37,593 bases of DNA from Acidobacteriota bacterium (GCA_018000455.1 JAGNJW010000017.1:80922-118514); one strand, 5' to 3'; shown: positions 1 to 9,366, counted from the stretch's first letter. Numbers and translations: made by a program. Notes: generated from the sequence alone by a model not told the origin.

Positions 1-139
1 CGGTGTGGCCAGCTTCTTCGAGCAACATACGGATGGCGCGTCCGCTCGTATCGGTGGCCTCGGTGCGCGTATCGCTCACCGTGAGCACGGCGACCTTCAC
101 CGCCGCGGGGCCGGCTGCCTTGTGTTCGTGTTGCGACAC
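1..139 (-). CDS. moaB: MoaB/MogA-family molybdenum cofactor protein, 5' part only
   Basis: The gene runs off the left edge, so only about 46 N-terminal codons are visible. After a short polar leader the translation reads VAVLTVSDTRTEATDTSGRA, followed by IRMLLEEAGHT. This is the first beta strand and the DTS motif typical of MoaB/MogA proteins, which bind or adenylylate molybdopterin in cytoplasmic molybdenum-cofactor synthesis. The best start is a GTG at 137-139; no in-frame ATG lies just upstream. It is divergent from the GH3 gene, sharing an intergenic region of about 115 bp. The family call is good; MoaB versus MogA cannot be decided from this fragment. Confidence 0.72.
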   Translation of the reverse strand, partial: MSQHEHKAAGPAAVKVAVLTVSDTRTEATDTSGRAIRMLLEEAGHT

Positions 140-243
140 GGATGGATCATACGGTTGCCCGGGGCCCGGCCGCTAGCGCCACCGCCACCTCCACCCGCCG
201 ACCCCGCACCGATGTTGGCGTGCGCCCGGCTGCACGGTGCCGC

Positions 244-249
244 TATGAT
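244..249 (+). promoter_or_regulatory. Candidate -10 box of the GH3 gene (leaderless arrangement)
   Basis: TATGAT ends 6 nt before the chosen ATG at 256. That is the spacing at which transcription would begin on or beside the A of the start codon. There is no convincing -35 box and no Shine-Dalgarno sequence, so the call rests on the hexamer and its position alone. Confidence 0.3.
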
Positions 250-255
250 CGGCGG

Positions 256-2169
256 ATGCGGCGAATCGCGGTGGCCTTCGTGGCGCTTCTCGGCCTCACT
301 CTGACCCTGGCCGAGCGCCACTCGCCGGCGGGGGCCGAGAGCCCCCAGACGCGGCGTCGCGCTGAGCGTCCCGAGGTCGTTCCACCGGCGGTCAAGCCGC
401 CGTCCTTCGCGCCCACGCTCGACAAGGACGCCGCGCGCTGGGTCGAGGCGACGCTCAAGTCGTTGAGCGACGACGAGCTCGTTGGCCAGCTGCTCATGGG
501 TCGCTTCAACGCCACCTATCTCAGTGCCGACTCACCGGTGTTCGAGGAGCTGGCGGCCCTCGTGCGCGACGTGCACCTTGGCGGCTTCGCGGCGTTCGGG
601 GGCGTCGAACCGGTGCCGAACGTGCTGCTCAATCCCACCTACGGACCGACGATCCTCGGCCAACCGCTCGAACTGGCCGCCATCCTCAACCGCTTGCAGC
701 GGGTGGCCAAGACGCCCCTGCTCATCGCCGCCGACTACGAGCACGGCGTCGGCATGCGCATCAGCGGCGCCACGCGCTTTCCACGGGCGATGGCCTTCAG
801 CGCTGCCGGCGATCGCTCGCTCGTGCGCGAAGCCGCCCGCCTCACGGCCAGCGAGGCGCGGGCGCTCGGCGTGCACGTCAACTTCGCCCCGGTCGCCGAC
901 GTGAACAACAACCCGCGCAATCCCGTCATCAACATCCGGTCGTTCGGCGAAGACCCGGTGCGGGTGGGCGAAATGGCGAGCGACGCGGTGCAGGGGTTGC
1001 AGGAAGGCGGCGTCGTTGCGACGTTGAAGCACTTTCCCGGTCACGGCGACACGGCCGTCGACACGCACCTCGGGCTGGCGACCGTGCCGCACGAACGCGC
1101 GCGACTCGATCGGGTGGAGCTGGCACCGTTCCGGCAGGGTATTCAGGCTGGTGCCGGCGCCGTGATGGTGGCGCACGTCGAGATGCCGGCGCTCGATCTC
1201 ACGCCGGGCCCGGCGACCTTCAGCGAGCCGATCGTGTCTGGCCTGCTCAGGCGCGAACTCGGCTTCAGCGGCGTCATCTACACCGACTCGTTGATCATGG
1301 ACGCCATCGCCGCGATGACCGGTCCGGGCGAAGCCGCCGTGAAAGCCGTGCAGGCTGGCGTCGACGTGGTGCTCGATCCCGCGGACCTGCGCCAGGCGGC
1401 CACCGCCCTGACGGCAGCCCTGGCCAGCGGCACGCTGACACGCGCACGGCTCGAGGCGTCGGCCCGTCGGATTCTCGAACACAAGGCTCGCCTCGGTCTT
1501 CACCGCACGCGCATCGTGGACCTCGACGCCGTGATGGCCCACGTCGGCACGCGCGCGGCCATCGACGTCGCGCGCACGACCGCCGAGCGCGCCGTGACGC
1601 TCGTGCGTGATGAGCGCACGCTGGTGCCGCTGGCCACACCCCGCACCGGTAAGATTCTCTATTTGTCGGTGCTCGACTATCCCGCCAATTGGCGTATCGC
1701 GGCCCCGAGTCGCACGTTCCTGCCGGAACTGCGTGCGCGCTGGGCCTCGGTCACGGCCGTCGAGCTCTCGGACCGCTCGTCGGCGGAGGAAATCGAACTC
1801 GTGCGCGCGATGGCGACCAACTTCGACGCGGTGGTCGCCGGGGTCTTCGTGCGCGCGTCCTCCGGCAGCGGGCGGCTGGGCCTCGGAGGCGGGGTAGCGG
1901 GGCTGCTACAGGATCTGGCGGCGGCCTCAGCGCGCCGCAATCGGCCGATGGTGGCGGCCTTCTTCGGCAGTCCGTATGCGGCGGCGGCCGCGTCGTCGCT
2001 CCCGGCCGTGCTCGTCACCTACGACTTCGGCGACTACGCGGAGGCGGCGGCGGTCAAGGCCATCGCCGGCGAGATCCCCATTCTGGGACGGCTGCCGGTG
2101 GCGCTCGGCGACGGTCTTGGCGTCGGGTTCGGTCTGATCCGAGCGGTGGCCACCGCCTCCGGACGTTGA
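256..2169 (+). CDS. nagZ: Secreted glycoside hydrolase family 3 beta-N-acetylhexosaminidase (NagZ-like)
   Basis: Predicted exo-hydrolase removing beta-N-acetylglucosamine residues, probably from peptidoglycan fragments outside the cytoplasm. From ATG 256 the protein is 637 aa. It starts with a signal peptide (MRRIAVAFVALLGLTLTLA...) and has a GH3 TIM-barrel at about residues 60-400. The NagZ signature KHFPGHGDT with downstream DTH is at about residues 258-271, and the likely nucleophile is Asp344 in YTDSLIMDAI. A C-terminal alpha/beta domain follows, as in the two-domain secreted Bacillus NagZ (YbbD), unlike the short cytosolic E. coli enzyme. The frame is open further upstream to 142, but those codons precede the signal peptide and look like leader. 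It converges with the radical SAM gene with a 21-bp gap. Confidence 0.87.
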   Translation: MRRIAVAFVALLGLTLTLAERHSPAGAESPQTRRRAERPEVVPPAVKPPSFAPTLDKDAARWVEATLKSLSDDELVGQLLMGRFNATYLSADSPVFEELAALVRDVHLGGFAAFGGVEPVPNVLLNPTYGPTILGQPLELAAILNRLQRVAKTPLLIAADYEHGVGMRISGATRFPRAMAFSAAGDRSLVREAARLTASEARALGVHVNFAPVADVNNNPRNPVINIRSFGEDPVRVGEMASDAVQGLQEGGVVATLKHFPGHGDTAVDTHLGLATVPHERARLDRVELAPFRQGIQAGAGAVMVAHVEMPALDLTPGPATFSEPIVSGLLRRELGFSGVIYTDSLIMDAIAAMTGPGEAAVKAVQAGVDVVLDPADLRQAATALTAALASGTLTRARLEASARRILEHKARLGLHRTRIVDLDAVMAHVGTRAAIDVARTTAERAVTLVRDERTLVPLATPRTGKILYLSVLDYPANWRIAAPSRTFLPELRARWASVTAVELSDRSSAEEIELVRAMATNFDAVVAGVFVRASSGSGRLGLGGGVAGLLQDLAAASARRNRPMVAAFFGSPYAAAAASSLPAVLVTYDFGDYAEAAAVKAIAGEIPILGRLPVALGDGLGVGFGLIRAVATASGR

Positions 2170-2190
2170 GAGGCCGGCGGCTGTGCGCCG

Positions 2191-3213
2191 TCACGGCGAC
2201 TGCATGTAGTGTTGCCAGAAGTTCAGCAGCACTGATGGATGCAGATCGAACACGGCGCGGTTCTCGTTCAGCCACGTGTTGTAGCAGGACACGCAGGAGT
2301 GGCTCGACGCCCGCCGCCATGCCGCTTCGACGCCGTCGCGGAACGCGTTCTTCGGCCGGAAGGTGCCGCCGATCTGCAACACGCACGGGTAGACGTCGCC
2401 GTTCGGCTCGAGCTGCAGGAAGTACTTGCCGGCCGTGCACGGCGAGGGCTCTCCAGGCCGCTCGACCCGTTCGATCGAGAAGTCGTGCCAGTCGAGCGTG
2501 CGACGGTAGGAGCGCGCCGTGAAGAGTACCGGTGCGCCCGCCTCCTTGGCGGCGATGATGCGTGACACGATGCCGGGGATCTCGGCGCGGTCTGGCAGCC
2601 ACTCCTTCGCGCCCGGCCCGTACATCTCGACGTTGAACTGCGGCAGCTGGAAGTTCACCATCACGCCGTAGCGGCGCGCTGTGTCGAGCAACCAGTCGAC
2701 CTCGCCCATCGAATGCCGGGTGACGACGGCGCTCAGGAAGAAGTCCACGCCGATCTCCGCGCAGGCCTCCACAGCGGCCATCACTTTTCTCCAGGCGCCG
2801 GTGCCGCGCTGCAGGTCGTGGGCAGCCTCACGGCCGTCGAGCGAGATGACGACCTCGTCGAGCCGGCGGACCAAGTCGAGGCGCTGCGGGACGAGGAAGC
2901 CGTTGGTCACGATCGCCGCCCGCATGCCGAGCGTCTTGACCTCCTCCACCAGCGCCGGCAGGTGCGGACTGAGCAAGGGCTCGCCGCCCAGGAACTTGAT
3001 GCGCACGGCGCCGAGGTGGGCGAACTCCCCGAGCACCCGCCGATGAGTGGCGAGGTCAACGCGCGGGTCGGGGCGCTGCGGGCAGTTGCAGTAGCCGCAC
3101 GAGGCGTTGCACGCGTTGAGCAGCGAGTACTGCACGAAGAACGGGCGCGGTCGTCCGGTGGTCTTCGCCACTACGATCTGTGCGCCGATCTTCAGCTTGT
3201 CGCCGCGGGTCAT
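2191..3213 (-). CDS. Radical SAM protein with SPASM-like C-terminal cysteines
   Basis: A 340-aa cytoplasmic iron-sulfur enzyme. The canonical CxxxCxxC cluster for the SAM-binding [4Fe-4S] is at Cys35, Cys39 and Cys42 (NACNASCGYCNC), followed by the GGEPL motif. A C-terminal group of cysteines (CTAGKYF, VYPCVLQ, SCVSCYN) is consistent with a SPASM/twitch-type auxiliary-cluster domain. The start is ATG 3213, which overlaps the upstream glycosyltransferase stop (ATGA), so the two are translationally coupled; longer readings in this frame only shadow the glycosyltransferase. Context suggests modification of a glycan or lipid made with the upstream enzyme. The substrate cannot be deduced; it belongs to the broad MoaA/PqqE/HpnH-like group. 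Confidence 0.83.
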   Translation of the reverse strand: MTRGDKLKIGAQIVVAKTTGRPRPFFVQYSLLNACNASCGYCNCPQRPDPRVDLATHRRVLGEFAHLGAVRIKFLGGEPLLSPHLPALVEEVKTLGMRAAIVTNGFLVPQRLDLVRRLDEVVISLDGREAAHDLQRGTGAWRKVMAAVEACAEIGVDFFLSAVVTRHSMGEVDWLLDTARRYGVMVNFQLPQFNVEMYGPGAKEWLPDRAEIPGIVSRIIAAKEAGAPVLFTARSYRRTLDWHDFSIERVERPGEPSPCTAGKYFLQLEPNGDVYPCVLQIGGTFRPKNAFRDGVEAAWRRASSHSCVSCYNTWLNENRAVFDLHPSVLLNFWQHYMQSP

Positions 3214-5705
3214 TCCACTTCCAGACGCGGCCGCGGGTGCACCGGCTCGAGAATGCGCGTGAGTGATGCCGTCTGGCGCGAGAACGGCTGGCCCACGACG
3301 GCCACGGCAGCCACGAAGGCGAGCAGCATCGCGAGCGTCGCCAGCAGCACCGTCGCGCGTCCGATCCGCGTGAGCAGTGTGCCGCCGAGCACCACTGCCG
3401 CCACCGCGAGCTGACGCGGCTCCACGGCGGACACGGCGCCAAGCCACAGCGCCCCGGCCGTGCCCCCGAGCAGCAGCGGCGGCGCGAGGAAGATGAGCGC
3501 CGCGCGCATCAGGAACGCGAGACGTGCCGGCGCCGGCATCCGGCCAGCCACCGGCAGGAACCGCACGATCTCGCGCACGTAGGCGTCGGCCTTGCGATGC
3601 TTGTGCCGCACGAGCGCAGCCAGGCTGCGTGGTGCACGCCGTTCGGTCACCGAGGCCGGCACGTAAGCCACGACGGCACCGGTGACCATGGCACGGCAGG
3701 CCACGTGCACGTCGTCGGCAATCGTGTCGGACGGAAAGCGATCGAGGACGCCCGGGCGCACCAGGTAGCACGACGCCGTCACGATGCCCGCCGAGCCGAG
3801 GCGCGCTTCCGTGCGGCGCAGAAGGTTCGACGTGCGCCAGTGCAGCCGTTCCAGTGGATGCGCGTCGGCCGGGTGGACGGGCACGCCGAAGACACCGGCC
3901 GTGGTCTCGGTCGACGCACGGGCCACTAGCAGACCGAGCGTGTCTGGCGCGAGGAGCGAATCAGCGTCGGTGACGAGCACCCATTCATCGGCTCGACGCA
4001 GGGCCAGGGCCGCGTTCAATTGTGCGGTCTTGTTATGGTGGCGCGTCCGCACGAGCTGCCACCGCGCATGGCTGGCCACCGCCTGGTCGAGCTGCTCGAG
4101 CGTGCCATCACGTGAGCCGCCGTCGACGAAGACGACGCGCCGTCGCGCCGCCGGGTAGTGCAGGCGTGCCAGGTCGTCGACCTTGCCCTGGATGCACGCC
4201 GCCTCGTCGAGTACCGGCACGATGATGAGCACGGCCGGCGCCGTGTCGTGGCTGCTCGCCATCACGACTTGGCGAGGGCCACACGTGAAGGCCTCTGGCG
4301 TCACAGGGGGAGTATACGACGGCGGCCGCGACGCCCCGCGGCTCTGACGGGCGTCGCCGGATCGCCACCGTCCTGCAGCGCCGCAGCCTGCCATCACGAC
4401 GAGCAGCGGCATCATCGGAACCCTGAGGCGGCTCGAGCCGGGAGCTCCGCCGCTGATGAGGGCAAGGACGAGTACGACGAGCCCGATGACGGCATAGGGG
4501 CGACGGGTCTCGCGCGGCGTCTTCCAGACGGCCACGAGCGCTCCGAGCAGGTACGGCAGTGTGACGAGCGTGGCAGCGATCGTCGCGGCCGCCAGTGCGG
4601 GCGCGCGTGTAGACATCGTTCTCAGCGCGGCCCAGACGCCGCGGTCGACCGCCAGTCCGAGCAGGCCGCCGCCTTCGGGATAGCCGCCGAACAGACGGAA
4701 GTACTCGACCGCGCCGGGATCGACCAGCGTGCGCACGGAACCGACCAGATGGGCCGCGAGTGCGCCGAACGGGGCGGCGGCGATCGCGGTCACGCCGTCG
4801 CGCCGCGCCTTGGCGTAGACGTCACCCAGGTCGGCGGCCGGCTCGTTGGCCGCGATGCTCACACGACCGCGCAGTTCGGTCCGCACCTCGTTGAAGGGCA
4901 CGCCGTCGCGTCGGGAGAGCGCCGCACCGCCGGCCGAGACGTAGACGGCGAGGTCGAGCTGCGTGGTGAAGCCGGGATAGCCGGCCAGGCGCCAGTTGCG
5001 CGCGTGCCAGGCCCCAAGGACCAGCGTCAGCAGGACCACCGCCGTCACCGCGTGCGCGCGAAACGGCCGAAGGCGCGGCACGACAGCGGCAAGGGCGGCG
5101 CCGGTCGCAAGGGCGACCGCCAGCGGATAGGTCGCGGGCTTGACGTAGGCGGAAGCGGCCAGCATCAGGCTCGTCGCGGCCGCCAGCTGCACCGATGGGG
5201 CGGCGCCATACCGGATCGCGGCATCGACGAAGGTCAGCAGGCCCAGGGCGAAGAGCGTCTCGGGCATGACCTTCAGCGACCAGAGCAGGCTGGTCGGCTC
5301 GATCGCCATGGCGTAGCCCGCTGCCACCGCGATCCCTTCCTTGCCCGTGACCCGCTCGACGACTTCGATCGTGCGCCAGACGAGCGCGGCCGACAGCAGC
5401 AGCTGCAGGCCCAGCGCGGCGGCCACCGGCGCTCCGGCTGCCGTGCCTGCGGCGAGCAGCAGCGGATAGCCCGGCATGCGGAACAGCTCGAGGCGGCCGT
5501 CCAAGTCGCGAAAGCCAGAGCCGTCAGCCAGTGACGCCGCCGGTGCCAGGTAGGTCTCCGAGTCGATCGCCAGGAACGCGTCGGGTCCTCGCGTGGCCCA
5601 GGCCGCGCCGCCGACGAGGAGGCGCAGCACTACGGCGAGCGCGATCGGCGCCCACCAACCGTGTCGTGCAAGGGTCACGGCGCGTATCGTATCGAAGCCC
5701 AGCAC
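3210..5705 (-). CDS. Fusion of an integral-membrane (GT39/ArnT-like) and a GT2 glycosyltransferase
   Basis: 831 aa from a GTG start at 5705. Residues 1 to about 445 are strongly hydrophobic, with the early acidic motif FLAIDSETYLAPA and RMPGYPLLLA typical of dolichyl-/polyprenyl-phosphate-dependent GT39-like transferases. A proline-rich linker follows. From about residue 490 there is a GT2 domain with VPVLDEA, VDGGSRDGT and TDADS (nucleotide-sugar/metal DxD), then ADDV and a late membrane-helix segment at about 700-810. An internal ATG at codon 482 (4262) precedes the GT2 domain, so the locus could once have been two genes or may produce a separate GT2 polypeptide. The stop overlaps the radical SAM start. 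Function is inferred to be envelope glycoconjugate synthesis at the inner membrane. Confidence 0.75.
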   Translation of the reverse strand: MLGFDTIRAVTLARHGWWAPIALAVVLRLLVGGAAWATRGPDAFLAIDSETYLAPAASLADGSGFRDLDGRLELFRMPGYPLLLAAGTAAGAPVAAALGLQLLLSAALVWRTIEVVERVTGKEGIAVAAGYAMAIEPTSLLWSLKVMPETLFALGLLTFVDAAIRYGAAPSVQLAAATSLMLAASAYVKPATYPLAVALATGAALAAVVPRLRPFRAHAVTAVVLLTLVLGAWHARNWRLAGYPGFTTQLDLAVYVSAGGAALSRRDGVPFNEVRTELRGRVSIAANEPAADLGDVYAKARRDGVTAIAAAPFGALAAHLVGSVRTLVDPGAVEYFRLFGGYPEGGGLLGLAVDRGVWAALRTMSTRAPALAAATIAATLVTLPYLLGALVAVWKTPRETRRPYAVIGLVVLVLALISGGAPGSSRLRVPMMPLLVVMAGCGAAGRWRSGDARQSRGASRPPSYTPPVTPEAFTCGPRQVVMASSHDTAPAVLIIVPVLDEAACIQGKVDDLARLHYPAARRRVVFVDGGSRDGTLEQLDQAVASHARWQLVRTRHHNKTAQLNAALALRRADEWVLVTDADSLLAPDTLGLLVARASTETTAGVFGVPVHPADAHPLERLHWRTSNLLRRTEARLGSAGIVTASCYLVRPGVLDRFPSDTIADDVHVACRAMVTGAVVAYVPASVTERRAPRSLAALVRHKHRKADAYVREIVRFLPVAGRMPAPARLAFLMRAALIFLAPPLLLGGTAGALWLGAVSAVEPRQLAVAAVVLGGTLLTRIGRATVLLATLAMLLAFVAAVAVVGQPFSRQTASLTRILEPVHPRPRLEVE

Positions 5706-5742
5706 CAGGTGCCGACGCGCAGAGTTGGCGCGCCGGCTGTGC

Positions 5743-5748
5743 TATAGT
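5743..5748 (+). promoter_or_regulatory. Candidate -10 box for tRNA-Arg
   Basis: TATAGT lies 16 nt before the mature tRNA 5' end in an otherwise very GC-rich spacer. A poor -35-like GAGTTG sits about 15 nt upstream. Position and AT-content support it; nothing else does. Confidence 0.4.
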
Positions 5749-5764
5749 TCGAGTTTCTCATCCC

Positions 5765-5841
5765 GCGCCCTTAGCTCAGCTGGATAGAGCGTCTGGCTAC
5801 GAACCAGGAGGTCGCACGTTCGAATCGTGCAGGGCGCGCCA
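5765..5841 (+). tRNA. tRNA-Arg (anticodon ACG)
   Basis: A complete cloverleaf can be drawn. The acceptor GCGCCCT pairs with AGGGCGC. The D arm carries GCTC...GAGC, the anticodon stem is TCTGG/CCAGG with loop CTACGAA, and the T arm is GCACG-TTCGAAT-CGTGC. Discriminator G and an encoded CCA follow. Anticodon ACG (inosine at position 34 after TadA editing) decodes CGU/CGC/CGA; the tadA gene for that editing lies 4.7 kb downstream. Confidence 0.97.
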
Positions 5842-5964
5842 ACTCACTTCCGTGACCTGGCGGTCCCTGCCCGCTCCCTGCCTCCCGAGATAAACTCCTG
5901 CCACGTGCGGTGCGGACGCCTGCCCGCCCGGAGTCGGCGCACCCGTCTCGAGGTACCACATGGC

Positions 5965-6243
5965 GTTGCATTCGGACAGATCGCACTCGGCTTCGAAGCC
6001 GATACCACTGAAGGCCGCATCCGGTTCCACGACTGGATCGGCGACGCCGCGTGGGCCAAGGACATCCACGAGACGCAGGGCTACCTTCCGAACTATCCGA
6101 TGATCGGCGATACGGATTTCACCGCCTCGAAGCTCTGCCGCCTCCAGGGGGACCCGGTGCCCGAGGGGCATGCCCGCCAGCTCGTCTACCCGTTCGCGCG
6201 ACAAGACGATGGCGGCGCGCTGACGGATCTGACAGAGCGCTGA
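5965..6243 (+). pseudogene. 1-Cys peroxiredoxin remnant lacking the catalytic segment
   Basis: One frame contains GFEADTTEGRIRFHDWIGD joined directly to WAKDIHETQGYLPNYPMIGD and TDFTASKL. These match the start and the middle of Prdx6/AhpC-TSA-type 1-Cys peroxiredoxins. The intervening stretch that should hold the catalytic PVCTTE cysteine (roughly 50 residues) is missing, and the C-terminus decays after LVYPF. The reading frame survives the deletion but the product could not act as a peroxidase. It lies about 120 bp after tRNA-Arg, so the damage may reflect an old integration or excision at that tRNA. The family call is firm; whether any peptide is made is unknown. Confidence 0.72.
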
Positions 6244-6334
6244 CGGGACTCGCCGGGCGGTTGTCGATCCTGGCCGGAATATGCGGGCATTTCGGCCGTG
6301 CTTCCGCTGGCCCCCTGATTGCTTCTGCCCCCAC

Positions 6335-9300
6335 ATGCCCAGCTTGCGCCCCCGCTCCCTCCTTCTCCTTGGCACTGCGCTCGTCGTCGGCGTCGCCGTG
6401 CCGTCCCATGCCGATCCGGTCACCACCTCAACGCTGGGGTGGGCCATCAACGGCACCGTGAGCGAAGTCGCGCGCTCCGGCAACATCGCCTACGTCGGCG
6501 GATCGTTTGGCTCGGTCGCACCGACGGCCAACCTCGTCTTCGGCTTCGCGGCCTTCTCGTTCGACTCGGCCACGCCGGTGCTGCCGCGTCTCGACATCAA
6601 CGGCCGCGTGCGCGCGGTTGTCGCCCTCCCCGGTGGAGGCTGGCTCGTCGGCGGCGAGTTCTCGCAGGTCAACGGCAGCTCACGCGGGCGCCTCGTGAAG
6701 CTCCTGGCGGATGGCAGCGTGGATGCAGCGTTCACCGCCACGGCCAACGGCGCCGTGCGGGCGCTGGTGGTGTCTGGCAACCGCGTCTTCGTCGGCGGCG
6801 ACTTCACGACCGTCAGCAGCACCTCGCGCGACCGCCTCGTCGCGCTCGATGCCGCCACCGGAGCGCTCGACGCCACCTTCGTGCCGTCGTTCACCGGCGG
6901 AGCGACCCCGTCGATTCGCGCGCTGGCTCTGAGCGGCACGAGCGTCGTTATCGGCGGCACCTTCACGATGGCCGGCGGCATCGCACATCAGAACCTGGCC
7001 GCGGTCGACGCCACGACGGGCGCGGTTGTCGGCACCTTCACCGGCACCGCGGACGGCCGTGTCGCGGCCCTGGCCGTGGCCGGCGCCGACCTCATCGCGG
7101 CGGGCGAGTTCGTCAACATCGGCGGCCTGGCGCGCACCGGCGTGGCCAGGCTCGACGCCGCCACCGGCGCGGCGATTGCCGGCTTCGACGCCCAGAGCAA
7201 TGGCAATGTGTCGTCTGTGGTCGTGTCGGGCGCCAACGTGTTCGTCGGCGGCGCGTTCGCACAGATGGGCGGCGCCTCGCGCAGCCGCCTGGCGCAGATT
7301 GCAGCCGCGACCGGCGTGGCCACCACCTGGAATCCAGGCGCCAACGCCAATGTCGAGCAGATGGGCCTGGCTGGCTCGGTGCTGGTCGTGGCCGGCCAGT
7401 TCACCCAAGTCGGCGGCGCGGAGCGGCTGCGTCTGGCCGCGCTCGACACGACGGGCACGACCAATGTCGCGCTGTCATGGAACCCCTCGCTCGACAGCAG
7501 TGCCGACATGCTGCACGTGGACGGCGCGGGCTTCGTCTTCGCGGGTGGCTCCTTTCACTACTTCGGGGCCGTGCCGCGCCAGAACGCGGCGGCCATCGAT
7601 CTCAGAACCGGCGACCTCTTGCCGTGGAATCCCGGCCCCAACGGCTGGGTGCGGGCGCTCGATATTGCCGGCGGCACGGTCTACATCGGCGGCGACTTCA
7701 CGACGATCGGCGGCCAGTCGCGGCACTACATTGCGGCGCTCGACGGTGTGACCGGGCTTTTGTCGTCGTGGGATCCGAGTCCGAACAGTCCGGTGAACGG
7801 CCTCCAGGTGGCCGACGACGTCGTGTTCTTCGTTGGCAACTTCACCAGCGTGGCTGCCGGATCGCGCGGGCGCGGGGCCGCCATGCACGTGAACGGCACG
7901 GCCGGGGCCTGGAACCCTGCCGCCGACGCCGAAATCGAAGCACTGTTCGTCGATGGGTCTCGCGTCTACATCGGCGGAACGTTCGACATGGTGGGCGGTG
8001 TCGCCCGCTCGAAGCTGGCAGCGGTCGACAGCTCGCTGGGTACGCTCGCGACGGCGTTTGCGCCATCGGTGACCGGTTCGACGCCGGTCGTGTACCGGAT
8101 CGACGGTCAGAACGGCAGCGTGTTCTTCGGCGGCAGGTTCAGCGCTGTGAACGGCTCCACGCGCAACAGCGCCGCGGCGGTGAAGGGGGCGCCGGGCGCG
8201 ATCGACGATGGCCAGCTGCTCGGATGGAATCCAGACGTCAGCGGACAGATCTACGACCTCGATGCATTCGGCGACAACGTCTACCTGGCCGGCAACTTCG
8301 GCAGCGTGGGGGGATCGTCGCGCCCGGACATCGCCATGGTCGACAGCCTGGCCAACGGCGGCGCGCTTCGCGCGTGGCGGCCCCTCGACGTCCAGGGTGG
8401 GGACGTCTCGGTCATCGACACATCGGACACGACCGTGCTCTTCGGCGGCAACCTGTACGACCTGAACGGCCTGTCGATCGGGGCTGCGCTCTATCCCGAG
8501 GCGGGGTTGAACGGCATCCCGTCGCCCCCCACGACTCCGCGCGTGCAGGTGCGTGCCTCCACGCTGACGATCGCCTGGGCCGCGCCGCCCCTGGGAGCCC
8601 GGCCCACCAGCTATGTCATCGAGGGCGGCACCGCCCCCGGGTTGGCGAACCTGGCCGCGTTCTCTACCGGCAATGCCGCCACCAGCTTCTCGGTGCCGGG
8701 GCTCGGCGCCGGTACTTACTACCTGCGGATGCGTTCGGCGAGCGCGCTGGGCGCTGGCGCAGCCTCCGAGGAGCAGGTCTTCGTGGTCGGCGCCGCCGGC
8801 TGCTCAGGTCCGCCGCAGGCGCCGCTGGACCTTGTGGCCACGGTGGCCGGCAGCGCCGTCACGTTGAACTGGCGCGCGGCGCCGGCGTCGATCGTCTCGA
8901 GCTACCGTCTCATCATCGGCGCGACAAGTGGTGGCAGCGAGCTCGGCGTGGCCGACGTTGGACCCGGCACCATGTTCTCCGCGACGGCTCCCAGCGGCGC
9001 GTTCTTCCTGCGCCTCTTCGCGGTCAACGCATGCGGCGTCGGCGCACCGTCGGCCGAGACGGCCGTCATCGTCGGTTCGCCAGTGGTGCCGCCGGTGGCG
9101 CCATATGGACTGGCGGTCCAGAAGGCGGGCGGCACGCTCACCTTCACCTGGGCGGCGCCGTCGATTGGCACGTCGCCCTTCAGCTATCGCCTCGAGGCTG
9201 GCTCGGCGCCGGGGCTCTCGAATCTGGCGACGGTGCCGGTCGGCACGACGAGCTTCAGTGCGGCCGGTGTGCCGGCCGGGCTGTACTACGTGCGGGTGCG

Positions 9301-9361
9301 TGCGATTGGCGCCGGTGGCACCGGCCCGGCCAGCAACGAACTCGTCGTCCAGGTGCCCTAG
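6335..9361 (+). CDS. Secreted delta-60-repeat (DUF5122) beta-propeller with three C-terminal FN3 domains
   Basis: 1008 aa from ATG 6335, chosen because it opens a clean signal peptide (MPSLRPRSLLLLGTALVVGV...SHA) not present at the earlier in-frame ATG 6281. About residues 30-730 are a series of near-50-residue repeats of the type GGxFTxVGG...RxxLAALDxxTG...WxPxxNxxVxAL, the delta-60/DUF5122 propeller repeat. Three fibronectin-type-III-like domains follow at about 735-830, 835-930 and 930-1008. Such proteins are exported and usually thought of as adhesive or carbohydrate/surface binding; no catalytic residues are evident. It is monocistronic, with a GC hairpin just after the stop. Confidence 0.85.
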   Translation: MPSLRPRSLLLLGTALVVGVAVPSHADPVTTSTLGWAINGTVSEVARSGNIAYVGGSFGSVAPTANLVFGFAAFSFDSATPVLPRLDINGRVRAVVALPGGGWLVGGEFSQVNGSSRGRLVKLLADGSVDAAFTATANGAVRALVVSGNRVFVGGDFTTVSSTSRDRLVALDAATGALDATFVPSFTGGATPSIRALALSGTSVVIGGTFTMAGGIAHQNLAAVDATTGAVVGTFTGTADGRVAALAVAGADLIAAGEFVNIGGLARTGVARLDAATGAAIAGFDAQSNGNVSSVVVSGANVFVGGAFAQMGGASRSRLAQIAAATGVATTWNPGANANVEQMGLAGSVLVVAGQFTQVGGAERLRLAALDTTGTTNVALSWNPSLDSSADMLHVDGAGFVFAGGSFHYFGAVPRQNAAAIDLRTGDLLPWNPGPNGWVRALDIAGGTVYIGGDFTTIGGQSRHYIAALDGVTGLLSSWDPSPNSPVNGLQVADDVVFFVGNFTSVAAGSRGRGAAMHVNGTAGAWNPAADAEIEALFVDGSRVYIGGTFDMVGGVARSKLAAVDSSLGTLATAFAPSVTGSTPVVYRIDGQNGSVFFGGRFSAVNGSTRNSAAAVKGAPGAIDDGQLLGWNPDVSGQIYDLDAFGDNVYLAGNFGSVGGSSRPDIAMVDSLANGGALRAWRPLDVQGGDVSVIDTSDTTVLFGGNLYDLNGLSIGAALYPEAGLNGIPSPPTTPRVQVRASTLTIAWAAPPLGARPTSYVIEGGTAPGLANLAAFSTGNAATSFSVPGLGAGTYYLRMRSASALGAGAASEEQVFVVGAAGCSGPPQAPLDLVATVAGSAVTLNWRAAPASIVSSYRLIIGATSGGSELGVADVGPGTMFSATAPSGAFFLRLFAVNACGVGAPSAETAVIVGSPVVPPVAPYGLAVQKAGGTLTFTWAAPSIGTSPFSYRLEAGSAPGLSNLATVPVGTTSFSAAGVPAGLYYVRVRAIGAGGTGPASNELVVQVP

Positions 9362-9366
9362 GTTCT

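Noticed and set aside
4158..5534. 458-codon open frame antisense to the glycosyltransferase
   Set aside because: Low-complexity Arg/Gln/Gly/His translation with no fold; the minus-strand gene explains the region.
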